NCBI GenBank assembly: GCA_041752115.1 | Contig: JBGSHS010000450.1 | Coordinates: 24,039-88,038, forward strand | Reading direction: 5' to 3' | DNA from: JAJRVM01 sp041752115 | GTDB lineage: Bacteria; Planctomycetota; Planctomycetia; Pirellulales; Pirellulaceae | Length of the DNA: 64,000 bases | Shown here: piece after piece, positions 43,641 to 53,344 of the stretch | Position numbering within the stretch: position 1 is the first letter of the stretch | Layout: the number at the start of each line of letters is the position of its first letter | The notes under the pieces: model-generated | What the model was told of the DNA's origin: nothing | Seen by the model: the letters and a program-made list of their open reading frames with translations, nothing else | Database searches by the model: none | Program-made: the position numbers and the translations under genes

Positions 43641-46600
43641 GTGCGTTTGATTTCTCTGGTCAGCGTCGTGATGGCCGTGACAATGTTGCCGGATGTTCCG
43701 CTAAGCCGCGCACAGGAGCCGGGTCGAGAGTCCGCACGCATTGCGATCTACGACGCCACGGGACTGCCGGTGGCAGGGCAGCCATCGTCGGTCGAGATGC
43801 TGCGGCAGATCTGCCAGGACGGTGGATACCTCGTCGAATCACTGAGCACGTCTCAGCTGGCCGACAGGGGCACTTTGTCGCGTGCTCATTTCGATCTGCT
43901 GATCATCCCTTCGGGGCGAACTTTTCCCGCGATGGCGCGGGACTCGCTGCTCGCATTCCTGCACGAGGGGGGACATCTCCTCACGACGGGAGGACACGCG
44001 TTTGAGAACCTTGTGCGTGAAGTGAAGGGGCAATGGCTGACGGAACGCGAGGTGATGGATGCGAAGCGGGAAGCCGCGATGAGCGGTGACCGGTCGCTGG
44101 TCCCCGGCGGAGATTTCGAGGACGCGACCGACATGCCGCTCGGCGGCGAGTCGATTGACGCGCGCTGGCGCCGCGCCGGTGACAATGCGATTCTCTCGAC
44201 CGATGCGCCCTGGCAAGGAAAGCACTGCGCGAGCGTGACTCTGCAGGCGGCCGATGCGCAGGCGAGCGGCGGGTTCTACGCGAAAGTGCCGGTGACGCCT
44301 GGGCATACGTACCTGGCGACGGGATACGTCCGGACACGCGATCTTTCGGGTCCGGGCATTGCTTATCTGTCGGTGTATCAGCTGAACGAGCAGGGAGGCA
44401 TGCTGGAATTTCGAGATTTCGCGGCCGTGCGTCAATCGGCAGACTGGACCCGTTATGAGTATCAGTTCGCGCCAGGACGTGGAGTGACGCACGTTCGTCT
44501 TCAAGCGGGCCTGTATCGCAAGAATGGAACTGCATCGTTTGATGATGTTCAGCTCTGGGATCTGGAGGATGCACGCTTCCTGCCGATCAACACGTCGTGG
44601 GGCGAACCGGGCGACGGATTGAAGGTGCTGCCGCAACAGCTGGGGATCTTTGATCCCTCGTATCCACTCAAGCGCGCGACACAGCTGCGGACCAGTAGCC
44701 AGCAGAAGATCGCCTCGGCAGAGGTGCATCTCAATCAGCCACTGCAGGGGTTTGCCACATCGGGAGTGGTGGGAAGCGATCAGGCTCGCTGGGTCCCGCT
44801 GCTCGAGACGGCGGACCGCTACGGGAGACCGCGCGGTCCGGCTGGCGCGGTGCTGCTGAACTATGCCGGCCATTACGCCGGATCCTGTTGGGCCTATTTT
44901 GGCCTGGAGAATGTCGACCTGTTTGCCGATCCGCAGGCACCTCCAGCTGACTTGCTGCGGCAGACCATCCGATTCCTGGTGCGCGGTACGTTCCTGCATA
45001 ACCTGCAGACGGCGACCTGGTTGTACCGGGAAGGCGATCCGCTGGGCATTTCGGTGCAGGTGGCCAATCGGGGACGGCGCGATCAGCAGGTCGGCATCAC
45101 GCTGCGCGTGGTGGGAGCACCGGACCAACAGGCAACGGTTCTTCAATCCCAGATCCCGGCGGGGACTTCGCAGCAGCTGACTGCTGAGCTGCCCTCCCCT
45201 GCCCTGGCCAGTCCAGTATGTCATGTCGAGGCTCTGTTGACCTGTGACGGTGAAGTGATCGATGTGATGCGCACCGCGGCGGTGGTTCAACGCGAGGCAG
45301 CCATGGCGGAAGGGCCTGTGCTGCGTTTTCGGGAGAACTATTTCACCCTCAATGGGCGACCCTTGTTCCTGTTCGGCACCGATACGTACGCTCGTACATA
45401 CACTTCAGCGGCCGAGCATCCCGGCACCTGGGAAGAGGAGCTCATCGCCGCTCGTGATATGGGAATGAACCTGTATGAGAACCTGCAGTATCAGCGTCCG
45501 AAACACCAGATGAGCGAAGAGGATTGGCAGAAGTTTCTGGCCATGACGCAACTCACGCAACAGCAACAGCTCGTGTTCATGCCGGGCATGTTGATCGGCC
45601 ACAACACGGCCGTCGGGCCCGATCTCCTGCAGGAACAGAGCAGTCTCTGCCGCGAGTATGCTCAGCGCATGCACCACGTACCGGGCCTGCTCTACTACAT
45701 CAATGGCGACTACCAACAGAATCCGGGAGAGCATGCGGCCGAGGTGGCGCGGTTGTGGCGACAATGGCTGGAGGAGCACTATGGATCGCTGGAACGACTG
45801 CATGAAGCCTGGGGCAAGTCCGAGGCGCCGCGCTCATGGGACGAATTGGACTTTCCACCTTCCTTCACCGGGCTGTGGGACGACCGGTCGGCGATTGACA
45901 TGGTGCGGTTCAAGATGGACTTGACGCGCCGCTGGAACGAGTCGCACGTGGCGGCCGTACGGAGCGCCGACAGAGATCACCCCATTACGTCCGAGTACTA
46001 CTCACTCCCCTCGGACGGGATCGACGTGCGGTTGACGATCGACGGCCAGGATGTGTCGAACATCGGATACTTTGACGAGCCCATAGTCGACATCCAACGG
46101 CTGCCGACCCGTATCAGCTTCGCCGATCTGCGGCTGCAGGGCAAAGGAGTCAGCCTGGGCGAATATGGTGTGAAGACGCATCCGGCCTGGACCGTGTCGA
46201 ACGGAGCAACGCACTACCACATTCGCCGCACCGAACTCCAGCAACGACAGCTGTTCATGGCCGTGGCCCATTATGGCTTGGGACTCGGCTGTTCGAAGAT
46301 CCAGAACTGGTGCTTGCGCGATGCGCAGACCTGGATCTTCCCCTGGGGCATTTTCTACCCCAATCAACTCGTTCCGAAGGATGTCGCGTATACGCACCGC
46401 AACTTGTCGGTCCTGTGGCGTTTCCTGACGCCGCGCTACGAGCGGCCGACCCTGGTAATCGGCTTGGCCAGCCAGTTGCGATTGGGAAACGACGGCGACA
46501 TCGGGGCGCAGGTAGCGTATCGCACGGCGGCCGATCTGCTGGCGGTCCAGCTGCCGTTCGGTTCCATCGACGATGACCATTTCGAACAACTGGACGACTC

Positions 46601-47639
46601 CGTGCGCCTGGTCATCTATCCGTCACCATTTGCCGTGAGTGACGCTTCGTTCCAGCATTTGCTGGACTGGGTGGAGCGAGGCGGCACGCTGTTGGTAACG
46701 GGCGATGTCTCGTACGATCCAGATCGCAAGCGGACCCGCAGTGAGCGGCTGACGCAGCTGGCAGGCGTACAAGGCGGCACGCCGCGATATCCCCACATCG
46801 GTCGGGATCGCTCGGAAGATCTGCCGGTACGCTGGCTGCTGGAGGGGCTCCCTGAGATAGCGGTGCGACCCTGTCAGGAACTGCAGGTGCAGGACGCGGA
46901 GGTGTTAGGTAGCACACACGATGGCCTGCCCGTCCTGGTGCGCCGGCGACTCGGCCGGGGGATGGTTTATTACTGCAGTGATCCCCTGGAACTGGCGGCT
47001 GATGCGCGGTCGGCCGAGCTGAGACGAGCTCTCTACCGCACCGTGGCGGCTCAGGCGGACCTGCATCCGACGCTGGCCGGCGACCAGCCCTGGCTGCATG
47101 TGATGAGGCAGCCGACCCGCACAGGCACGGCCTGGGTGGTTTACAACACCAAGACCGACGAGGGAGTTGAGTCCATCGCGTTGCCGACGGCAGCCGGCAC
47201 CGTTCGTCTGACCACGCGCAATGGATGGCCAGGAGCGGTCGTCGCGACCGGCGAGGGAGCGATCGTGCTGGTGCAGTCATACGAGCAGGCGGGGACGGAC
47301 CAAGGGAGTATCTGGCGCGGCGCGGGTCACCACGGTGTACTCTCGCTCGACGGGCGCGACCTGCAGCAATCGCGCGCGCTGCTGATCACGCCATTCGAAC
47401 CGGGTGAAGTCGTGCTTCCGGCACGTGACGGCGACTACGCAGCGGTCGTGGGGGAGCTGGCTGGTGGAAGCTGGCAGACGCTGGAAGTCGTGCCGCTTTC
47501 TGGCGACCAATGGAAGCTGGAGATCGATGCGGACCGAGCAACGGCACTCATTCTGGTGTGTCCGCGTGAGCAACGGGCGCAATGGGAGGCAGAGTTCTCA
47601 CGCCGGTTTGCCCGGCCCGATACGTGGCCCGGTTATTGA
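43641..47639 (+). CDS. Very large exported glycoside-hydrolase-like protein (GH42/beta-galactosidase-like core)
   Basis: 1332 residues from GTG 43641 with AAGGAG about 8 nt upstream; signal peptide ends near SRAQ. Order of parts: an N-terminal class-I GATase-like region (residues about 30-130, IAIYDATG ... IIPSGRTF ... FLHEGGHLLTTGGHAFE), a CBM-like sandwich (about 155-310, GDFEDATDMPLGG ... TASFDDVQLWDL), an Ig-like segment, and a TIM-barrel region (about 570-960, FRENYFTLNGRPLFLFGTDTY, LLYYINGDYQQNP, GVSLGEYGVKTHP). A second GATase-like part follows (about 970-1140). The barrel resembles GH42/GH2-like enzymes; GEYG may hold the nucleophile. The usual acid/base Asn-Glu of GH42 is seen as NGD. 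Substrate unknown, probably a plant or algal polysaccharide. Confidence 0.72.
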   Translation: MRLISLVSVVMAVTMLPDVPLSRAQEPGRESARIAIYDATGLPVAGQPSSVEMLRQICQDGGYLVESLSTSQLADRGTLSRAHFDLLIIPSGRTFPAMARDSLLAFLHEGGHLLTTGGHAFENLVREVKGQWLTEREVMDAKREAAMSGDRSLVPGGDFEDATDMPLGGESIDARWRRAGDNAILSTDAPWQGKHCASVTLQAADAQASGGFYAKVPVTPGHTYLATGYVRTRDLSGPGIAYLSVYQLNEQGGMLEFRDFAAVRQSADWTRYEYQFAPGRGVTHVRLQAGLYRKNGTASFDDVQLWDLEDARFLPINTSWGEPGDGLKVLPQQLGIFDPSYPLKRATQLRTSSQQKIASAEVHLNQPLQGFATSGVVGSDQARWVPLLETADRYGRPRGPAGAVLLNYAGHYAGSCWAYFGLENVDLFADPQAPPADLLRQTIRFLVRGTFLHNLQTATWLYREGDPLGISVQVANRGRRDQQVGITLRVVGAPDQQATVLQSQIPAGTSQQLTAELPSPALASPVCHVEALLTCDGEVIDVMRTAAVVQREAAMAEGPVLRFRENYFTLNGRPLFLFGTDTYARTYTSAAEHPGTWEEELIAARDMGMNLYENLQYQRPKHQMSEEDWQKFLAMTQLTQQQQLVFMPGMLIGHNTAVGPDLLQEQSSLCREYAQRMHHVPGLLYYINGDYQQNPGEHAAEVARLWRQWLEEHYGSLERLHEAWGKSEAPRSWDELDFPPSFTGLWDDRSAIDMVRFKMDLTRRWNESHVAAVRSADRDHPITSEYYSLPSDGIDVRLTIDGQDVSNIGYFDEPIVDIQRLPTRISFADLRLQGKGVSLGEYGVKTHPAWTVSNGATHYHIRRTELQQRQLFMAVAHYGLGLGCSKIQNWCLRDAQTWIFPWGIFYPNQLVPKDVAYTHRNLSVLWRFLTPRYERPTLVIGLASQLRLGNDGDIGAQVAYRTAADLLAVQLPFGSIDDDHFEQLDDSVRLVIYPSPFAVSDASFQHLLDWVERGGTLLVTGDVSYDPDRKRTRSERLTQLAGVQGGTPRYPHIGRDRSEDLPVRWLLEGLPEIAVRPCQELQVQDAEVLGSTHDGLPVLVRRRLGRGMVYYCSDPLELAADARSAELRRALYRTVAAQADLHPTLAGDQPWLHVMRQPTRTGTAWVVYNTKTDEGVESIALPTAAGTVRLTTRNGWPGAVVATGEGAIVLVQSYEQAGTDQGSIWRGAGHHGVLSLDGRDLQQSRALLITPFEPGEVVLPARDGDYAAVVGELAGGSWQTLEVVPLSGDQWKLEIDADRATALILVCPREQRAQWEAEFSRRFARPDTWPGY

Positions 47640-47695
47640 CGGCTGGTCGGTCAACCACGTATCGCCCGGGCGGCCTCGGCGCCGATGAGGCTGTC

Positions 47696-48445
47696 TCACG
47701 AGGCGAGTTCCCGGTTGTCACCCGGAGGCGTCGTGTCGGCCGGCTTGGCGACGAAGCGATACCCGGCGTCACGAATGGTGAGAAAGTGCCGCGGGTTGGC
47801 GGGATCGGGCTCAAAGGCCTTGCGCAAACGGCGAATGAACTGGTCGGGCGCCCGTGTCTGCACATAACCGGGCATGCTCCAGACATTCTCCAGCAGTTCG
47901 TGGCGAGGGATCACTCGCCCTTCGTGCCGGATGAAGTAGTGCAACAGCTTCATTTCCAGCTGGGTCATCCGGATCGACGTTCCGTCATTCGTGACTTCGA
48001 ATGTGTTGAAATCGATCTTCGCCTTGGCGAATTCGTAGAACTCGACGGTCGGGACGGCGTCGGTGCGGGGACGATGGTGAGTCAGCAAGTTGCGCACCCG
48101 GCTGATCAATTCATCCAACTCGAACGGCTTGGTCATATACTGGTTCGTGCCGACGTCAAAACCGCGTTTGCGGTCCTCCGAGAGCGTGCGGGCACTGAGA
48201 ATCAGCACGGGTTTGTCCCAGCTCTGATCGCGCAGAGTCTGACAGACGGCGTAGCCGCTCATGCCGGGGAGCATCAGGTCGAGAATCAGCAGGTCGATCG
48301 CCTCGGGATCCTGCCGGACCAGGCTCAGTGCCGAGGTACCGTCGCTGACGTGCGTGACGCGGTAGCCTTCTGCCTCCAGGTTGAACTTGATCCCGACGGC
48401 CAGATGCTGTTCGTCCTCAACAATGAGAATGTGGTGCTCGGTCAT
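47696..48445 (-). CDS. OmpR-family response regulator
   Basis: 249 residues. Receiver domain with phospho-acceptor Asp56 (LLILDLMLPG) and conserved Lys106 (YMTKPFELDEL); a winged-helix effector domain follows (residues about 130-235, LEMKLLHYFIRHEGRVIPRHELLENVW ... IRRLRKAFEPDPANPRHFLTIRDAGYRF), typical of DNA-binding OmpR/PhoB regulators. It is immediately downstream of the histidine kinase; the kinase stop codon begins one base after the regulator start. They form an operon and probably a cognate pair. Which signal it answers to is not readable. Confidence 0.94.
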   Translation of the reverse strand: MTEHHILIVEDEQHLAVGIKFNLEAEGYRVTHVSDGTSALSLVRQDPEAIDLLILDLMLPGMSGYAVCQTLRDQSWDKPVLILSARTLSEDRKRGFDVGTNQYMTKPFELDELISRVRNLLTHHRPRTDAVPTVEFYEFAKAKIDFNTFEVTNDGTSIRMTQLEMKLLHYFIRHEGRVIPRHELLENVWSMPGYVQTRAPDQFIRRLRKAFEPDPANPRHFLTIRDAGYRFVAKPADTTPPGDNRELAS

Positions 48446-49423
48446 CTATGCTAACTCCGTCGGACTCCCCGCCGCCGACGCGTGGCGGGATGAAGATTGC
48501 GATTCCTCCAATCGCTTAAGTGGCAGGGTCACTTCGAACGTGGTGCCTGGCCCGCCTTCACGGTCTTTCACGCGTATTCGCCCTTTGAGTCGGCGAACCA
48601 GCGTGTGTGTGATATGCAGACCTAATCCCAAGCCGGGCGTCTCCCGCTCCAATTCCTCGCCGCGACGAAAAAAACGGCCAAATATCTTTCGCCGCATTTC
48701 GGGTGGTATTCCCTTCCCATTGTCGGAAATTCGCACCACGCATTTGTTATCCTGGCTGCGCTTCGCCGTCACTTCGACCCACGGCGTGTCACTGGCGTAC
48801 TTCACCGCATTGTCGATCAGATTGCGGAAGATCAAGTCAATGTCTACCGGGCGAGCTTCCACGACGCAAGGCTCGGCGTCCACGTGTACCACCTCGTGCG
48901 GCACGCGATAACGCAGACAGACCCCTCCCACGCAATCGTTCAGGATCGCCGCCAGATCGATATCTTCCACTTCCCGATCGACGACGCGATGCTCGAGCCG
49001 CGCTGCATCGAGCAAATGGTTGATCAAGGCATCCAGACGCTCCACGTCATCGAGCATGAACTGCACGAAGTCGGCCTGTTCCTGCGGACTCACCTGACGC
49101 CGTCCCAGCGTCTGCAGATACAGCTTGAGAGAGGCCAGCGGCGATTTCAGTTCGTGCGTCACGCTGTCAATGAAGTTCGACTGGCGACGATTCAAGTTGA
49201 TTGCTTCGACCGACAGAATCAGATAGAGTACGACGCCCACCAGCACAAACACCAGAAACGCCGTGCCGACGGTGAGCAAGGTCCAGTATAAAGGGGCCCA
49301 GTGGCTGTCGGATGCCGCCTTGGAGGCGGACAGCAGCACCCAGCCGACCGTCAGAGCGATGACCGACACGATCATCAGCACGCCCAGCGTGATCGGAAGC
49401 TTGAGAGAACGGCGTTCAAACAT
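48446..49423 (-). CDS. Membrane sensor histidine kinase
   Basis: About 325 residues from ATG 49423; the frame extends to 49678 with no sensible extension. Two hydrophobic segments (LPITLGVLMIVSVIALTVGWVLL and LYWTLLTVGTAFLVFVLVGVVLYLILSV) enclose a short periplasmic loop, so the sensor is probably the membrane region itself. Then DHp helix IDSVTHELKSPLASLK with phospho-acceptor His90, and the ATPase domain with IFRNLIDNAVKYA (N box), ISDNGKGIP (G1), RGEELERETPGLGLGLHI (G2). Organised as a compact HisKA/HATPase_c kinase. It is co-transcribed with the response regulator next to it. Confidence 0.93.
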   Translation of the reverse strand: MFERRSLKLPITLGVLMIVSVIALTVGWVLLSASKAASDSHWAPLYWTLLTVGTAFLVFVLVGVVLYLILSVEAINLNRRQSNFIDSVTHELKSPLASLKLYLQTLGRRQVSPQEQADFVQFMLDDVERLDALINHLLDAARLEHRVVDREVEDIDLAAILNDCVGGVCLRYRVPHEVVHVDAEPCVVEARPVDIDLIFRNLIDNAVKYASDTPWVEVTAKRSQDNKCVVRISDNGKGIPPEMRRKIFGRFFRRGEELERETPGLGLGLHITHTLVRRLKGRIRVKDREGGPGTTFEVTLPLKRLEESQSSSRHASAAGSPTELA

Positions 49424-49812
49424 CGTCAGACCAATTGCTGCAGGGATGGAGGACGGGAGCGCCCGGCGACAGCATGCTCCTGGTGCGGCCATTCCTCTCC
49501 AGCACCCTCGGCGGTCTCTTGCGTGCGAGGAAACTACGACGCGTCTCTGCCGCTGCCATCTCGAGTGCACGCCAACCCGCCAGGCTGTTCCGGAGAGGTC
49601 GTATCGCAATGGCTCGTTATCATTATACGAGTCTCGCGCAGCGATACGACCCTCCAGGAGTCGCGTCCGACAGGCCACGCCGCCAAGGCCACGCCAAGTT
49701 GCTTTCCGCTCCCGCCGACAGGAAATCGAGGGCCAAGCTCAGCCGGCGAACCGTGCCGACACCATGCGCGTTACCCCGATGTCCTCAGCCCACTCGTGTC
49801 CTCGACGCTCCA
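49424..49812. other. Intergenic region
   Basis: 389 nt between two minus-strand genes. It should carry the promoter of the two-component operon. No other feature identified. Confidence 0.35.
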
Positions 49813-51270
49813 TCAACGCACCAGTATGGCGTTCGATTCGACCTGCGAGAGCAAGTAGGCCACCACGTCCTCGGCCGAATAGCCGGTGGCCGATGGCAAG
49901 GAAAGGAAGCGTGACACGTTCCGCACGTCGTCGCCACTGGTCACCAGCGGCTGCTCCTGGTCGCTCCGCTTGCGGATCTGCCCCAGGTCGATGTTGGCCA
50001 GCAGGCTGTTACAGACGCACTTCTTGCCGCACGTCTCCTCCGGCTTGCCACCTTTGCGCACGTAGTCGTCAACCGGCTCCGCGCCGCAGCGCCAGCCGAT
50101 CGTTCCATCCTCCTTCTTGTACGCATGCCGCAGATACCCCAGGTCGCACACCCTCTGACGCTGTTCGTACACCTCCACTTGAGAAAGTGAACCAGGCAGC
50201 TCGACGACCTTGAACGGGAAACCCGTGGGAGAGGCGACCGGATCCGTCTTCACCTGCAACGCGTCTTGGCGACTCAACTGAATCACCCGACGACGCAACG
50301 CCTCGGGTAAGCCCGACTGATCGCAATAGGCGAAGGCCGTGCCGACCTGCACGCCGGCAGCCCCGGCCTCGAGCGCTTCCACGACACGCTCCGGACTCGC
50401 GTACGACCCGGCCAGCCAGAACGGACGCCCCAACGCCGCAATGGCTCGTAAGTCAGGTACGTCTCGCTCACCGTATATCGGCTCACCTCGTTCGTTCAGC
50501 TGCAGCGGACCACGCGGAGGCGCGTTGTGTCCGCCAGCTGTGGGACCCTCCACAATGAACCCGTCAACCCGGCCCGTCGCTTTGCGGGCGAGCATCATGG
50601 CCAGCGTGGCCGACGAAATGATGGCCAGGAACTTGGGACGATCGAGCCAAGGAATATGCCCCTCGCAAAAAGCCACCGGATCAAAACGGGTCACATACTG
50701 CTCGTCACTCCCTGCTCCTTCCACATGCACCGGCAATTCGACCGCTCCCCCTTCCGACAACCGGTCGAGGATACCGGGAATCGAACGCGGTATGCCGGCT
50801 CCCATTAAGATGTAGTCGACCCCGGCCAGCATGGCACCAAACAGCGACGGCAGGGTCGGCAACTGGATCTTCTCCAGATAATTGATGCCCACCAATCCAT
50901 CGTGGTCTTCACGCGCTAAATACACTTCCACGAAATTCCCCATGACCATCAACTCAACGTGGTCGCGAGTCGGCTCAAGCTTGGGCATGGGGATCGGCCG
51001 AAATGCCTGGTCAGGTTCTTTTCCACCCGCAATGAAATAGCGATCCAGGATCCGATCGGCGACACCAGGCAAGGGAAACTCGGCCATGGCTCTCCGTAAA
51101 TGCCCTTCAGGGTCTCCCATCTGAAGCCGTCGCGCGAGGACCACATCTAGAGCCGTGCCGGAGACCACTCCCATCTGCCCGGTCTGAGATACGGCTCGGG
51201 CGAGACCCCAATCGGATACGGCTACCCCCATCCCACCCTGAATGATGATCGGCTCTGGTCGATTCGACAT
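49813..51270 (-). CDS. PfaD-like nitronate monooxygenase family flavoprotein
   Basis: About 485 residues from ATG 51270, with GGGAAAT about 8 nt upstream. FMN-dependent TIM barrel: IIIQGGMGVAVSDWGLARAVS, GVVSGTALDVVLARRL, GMLAGVDYILMGAGIPRSIP, GFIVEGPTAGGHNAPP, and GRPFWLAGSYASPERVVEALEAGAAGVQVGTAFAYC. The His in GGHNAP is a typical active-site residue. The sequence and length resemble the nitronate monooxygenase/enoyl-reductase-like PfaD branch rather than short NMOs; a C-terminal Cys cluster (CGAEPVDDYVRKGG ... CGKKCVCNSLLANI) is a further feature. PfaD works with polyketide-type fatty-acid synthases, but no such genes are nearby, so the reaction is uncertain. Confidence 0.85.
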   Translation of the reverse strand: MSNRPEPIIIQGGMGVAVSDWGLARAVSQTGQMGVVSGTALDVVLARRLQMGDPEGHLRRAMAEFPLPGVADRILDRYFIAGGKEPDQAFRPIPMPKLEPTRDHVELMVMGNFVEVYLAREDHDGLVGINYLEKIQLPTLPSLFGAMLAGVDYILMGAGIPRSIPGILDRLSEGGAVELPVHVEGAGSDEQYVTRFDPVAFCEGHIPWLDRPKFLAIISSATLAMMLARKATGRVDGFIVEGPTAGGHNAPPRGPLQLNERGEPIYGERDVPDLRAIAALGRPFWLAGSYASPERVVEALEAGAAGVQVGTAFAYCDQSGLPEALRRRVIQLSRQDALQVKTDPVASPTGFPFKVVELPGSLSQVEVYEQRQRVCDLGYLRHAYKKEDGTIGWRCGAEPVDDYVRKGGKPEETCGKKCVCNSLLANIDLGQIRKRSDQEQPLVTSGDDVRNVSRFLSLPSATGYSAEDVVAYLLSQVESNAILVR

Positions 51271-51765
51271 ATGCGATTTCCCGAAGGCAAGGACGAATGG
51301 ATGCTGCAGAGTTCGGAAGCCCATCCTTGGGGGACCACCAGACGGCAGTCCGGATAAGATTCCTACAGACATACACTACCCGATAGACGTCCTGGAACCA
51401 TCACCAGCTCGGTAATTGTTCTGTAAAACCCGGGCAATCCTTGCGTAAACGAGTCACTCGCGACGCTTTTCTGCTGCAAGTCGCAGCTTTGGCACAGACT
51501 ATTGAGCTGTAGAAGACGATGCAGGCCTCACGCCCGTGCCCCTAGCTCCACCTGACGCGGTAGGTGGTCCACTCCAACGGGGAGGTCGCTCGACCCAGGG
51601 CCATTTGACCTTCTTTGCCGGCTTTGCCGGCGTGGCGCCGCATTTTCGGGAAGAGCAGTCTGGAGGGGGGGTGGCCGTGCTTGTCGCGAGGCAGAAGAAA
51701 AGGCACAATCGCGGGAAGCAGGGGGCATTCTGGCCACGAGGAAAACCAACCAGCAAGAGCGGATC
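51271..51765. other. Divergent promoter region between PfaD-like gene and CstA gene
   Basis: 495 nt. Contains a short direct repeat of TTTGCCGGC (51614-51635 region). Open frames are shadows. Presumed to carry both promoters; no site was identified. Confidence 0.35.
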
Positions 51766-53307
51766 ATGATTGCTTTTGTGGCAGGGCTTGCATTTCTAAT
51801 TGGCGGGTACTTTCTTTACGGGCGGCTGACGGAGTCCGCGATTGGGCCTGACCCACGACGGGCCACGCCTGCGGTAGCCCTGGCGGACGGCGTCGATTAC
51901 ATCGCGATGCCGACCTGGCGGGTGTACCTGGTGCAGCTGCTCAACATCGCGGGCTTAGGCCCCGTCTTCGGTCCGATTCTGGGGGCCCTATGGGGTCCTC
52001 AGGTTTTCTTGTGGATTGTGTTGGGCTGCGTGTTGGGCGGTGCGGTCCATGACCTGCTCATCGGTGGCATGTCGATTCGCAATAACGGTGCGGGTCTGCC
52101 CGACCTGATCAGCCGTTACCTGGGCAAGTTTACACGCGATGTGGCGACCCTGTTCATCTTGTTGCTGATGGTGCTGGTCGGCACCGTATTCGTGAAGGGG
52201 CCAGCCTTGTTGTTGGTCGAACTTCTGCCCGCCGCGACGGTCGGCAGCTGGCTGGGAGGATCTGCGGGGAGTTGGCTGCAGACCTCCTACTTCGGTATCT
52301 CCGTGTGGATGTGGACGGTAATGATGGTGATCTACGTCTACTATGCTCTGGCCACGCTGCTGCCGATCGACGCCATCATCGGGCGAGTCTATCCTCTTTT
52401 TGCCATGGCGTTGCTGGTGATGGTAACAGGGCTCGGCATTGCCTTGCTGAGCGGTCACATTCCGCTGCCTCGATTCACGCTGGAGAATCTGCATCCGGGA
52501 CACACGGCCGCGTGGCCCATCATTTTCATCACCGTCAGTTGCGGTGCGGTGAGTGGATTTCACGCCACGCAAAGTCCGCTGATGGCGCGCTGTCTGAAGA
52601 ACGAGAAGCAGATGCGTCTGGTGTTCTACGGGGCCATGATTGCCGAGGGCGTCATTGCCCTGGTGTGGGCAGCGGTGGCCCAGGGATTCTATGGCGGGAG
52701 CGACGGGTTGGCAGCGGCACTCCAATCGGGCGGTGGACCTGGTGGCGTCGTGCACGACACATGTATTGCCACCATGGGCATGTTTGGCGGAGCGCTCGCC
52801 ATCCTGGGAGTTGTCGTACTGCCAATTACATCCGGGGACACGGCCTTTCGCGTGGGTCGACTGATCCTGGCCGACTATTTCCGTCTGTCACAGAAACGCA
52901 TTCTCAATCGTTATCTCCTGGCGTGCCCGTTGTTTGCGATTTCCCTGGCACTCAACTTCGTTGATTTTCAGATCATCTGGCGGTATTTCGGCTGGGCCAA
53001 CCAGACGCTCGCTGCTGTGGCTCTCTGGGCGGGAGCCGTGTTTCTGGCACGTCGCGGCAGCCGCTGGTGGCTGGCGTTTTTTCCTGCGATCTTCATGACG
53101 GTCGTGACGACGACTTACATCCTGGTCGAGAAAGAAGGTCTGGGCTTGAATCATCGAGCCGGGACGATGTTGGGGATTGTCGTGGGTGTCATCGCGGCGG
53201 TGGTATTCCTGTTCTTTCTTCCTCGACAGCCTGAGGAGATTGACAAGCCAGTTGCTGCCAGCAAGCCCAGCGACGCCGAACGTGCTTCCGATTCACTGGC
53301 CTGCTGA
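51766..53307 (+). CDS. cstA: CstA family peptide/pyruvate transporter
   Basis: 513 residues with many (12 or more) hydrophobic segments. Conserved CstA features: ADGVDYIAMPTWRVYLVQLLN, LNIAGLGPVFGPILGALWGP, GGAVHDLLIGGMSIRNNG, SGFHATQSPLMARC and GDTAFRVGRL. CstA proteins take up peptides during carbon starvation, and some carry pyruvate. This copy is shorter than E. coli CstA (about 700 residues), a length typical of planctomycete and other short CstA-like proteins. The C-terminal tail is soluble. It stands alone and is convergent with the sulfatase gene 37 nt away. Confidence 0.88.
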   Translation: MIAFVAGLAFLIGGYFLYGRLTESAIGPDPRRATPAVALADGVDYIAMPTWRVYLVQLLNIAGLGPVFGPILGALWGPQVFLWIVLGCVLGGAVHDLLIGGMSIRNNGAGLPDLISRYLGKFTRDVATLFILLLMVLVGTVFVKGPALLLVELLPAATVGSWLGGSAGSWLQTSYFGISVWMWTVMMVIYVYYALATLLPIDAIIGRVYPLFAMALLVMVTGLGIALLSGHIPLPRFTLENLHPGHTAAWPIIFITVSCGAVSGFHATQSPLMARCLKNEKQMRLVFYGAMIAEGVIALVWAAVAQGFYGGSDGLAAALQSGGGPGGVVHDTCIATMGMFGGALAILGVVVLPITSGDTAFRVGRLILADYFRLSQKRILNRYLLACPLFAISLALNFVDFQIIWRYFGWANQTLAAVALWAGAVFLARRGSRWWLAFFPAIFMTVVTTTYILVEKEGLGLNHRAGTMLGIVVGVIAAVVFLFFLPRQPEEIDKPVAASKPSDAERASDSLAC

Positions 53308-53344
53308 GTCGCTGGACGAGCCACGTTGTCTGTCTTGTGGTGGA

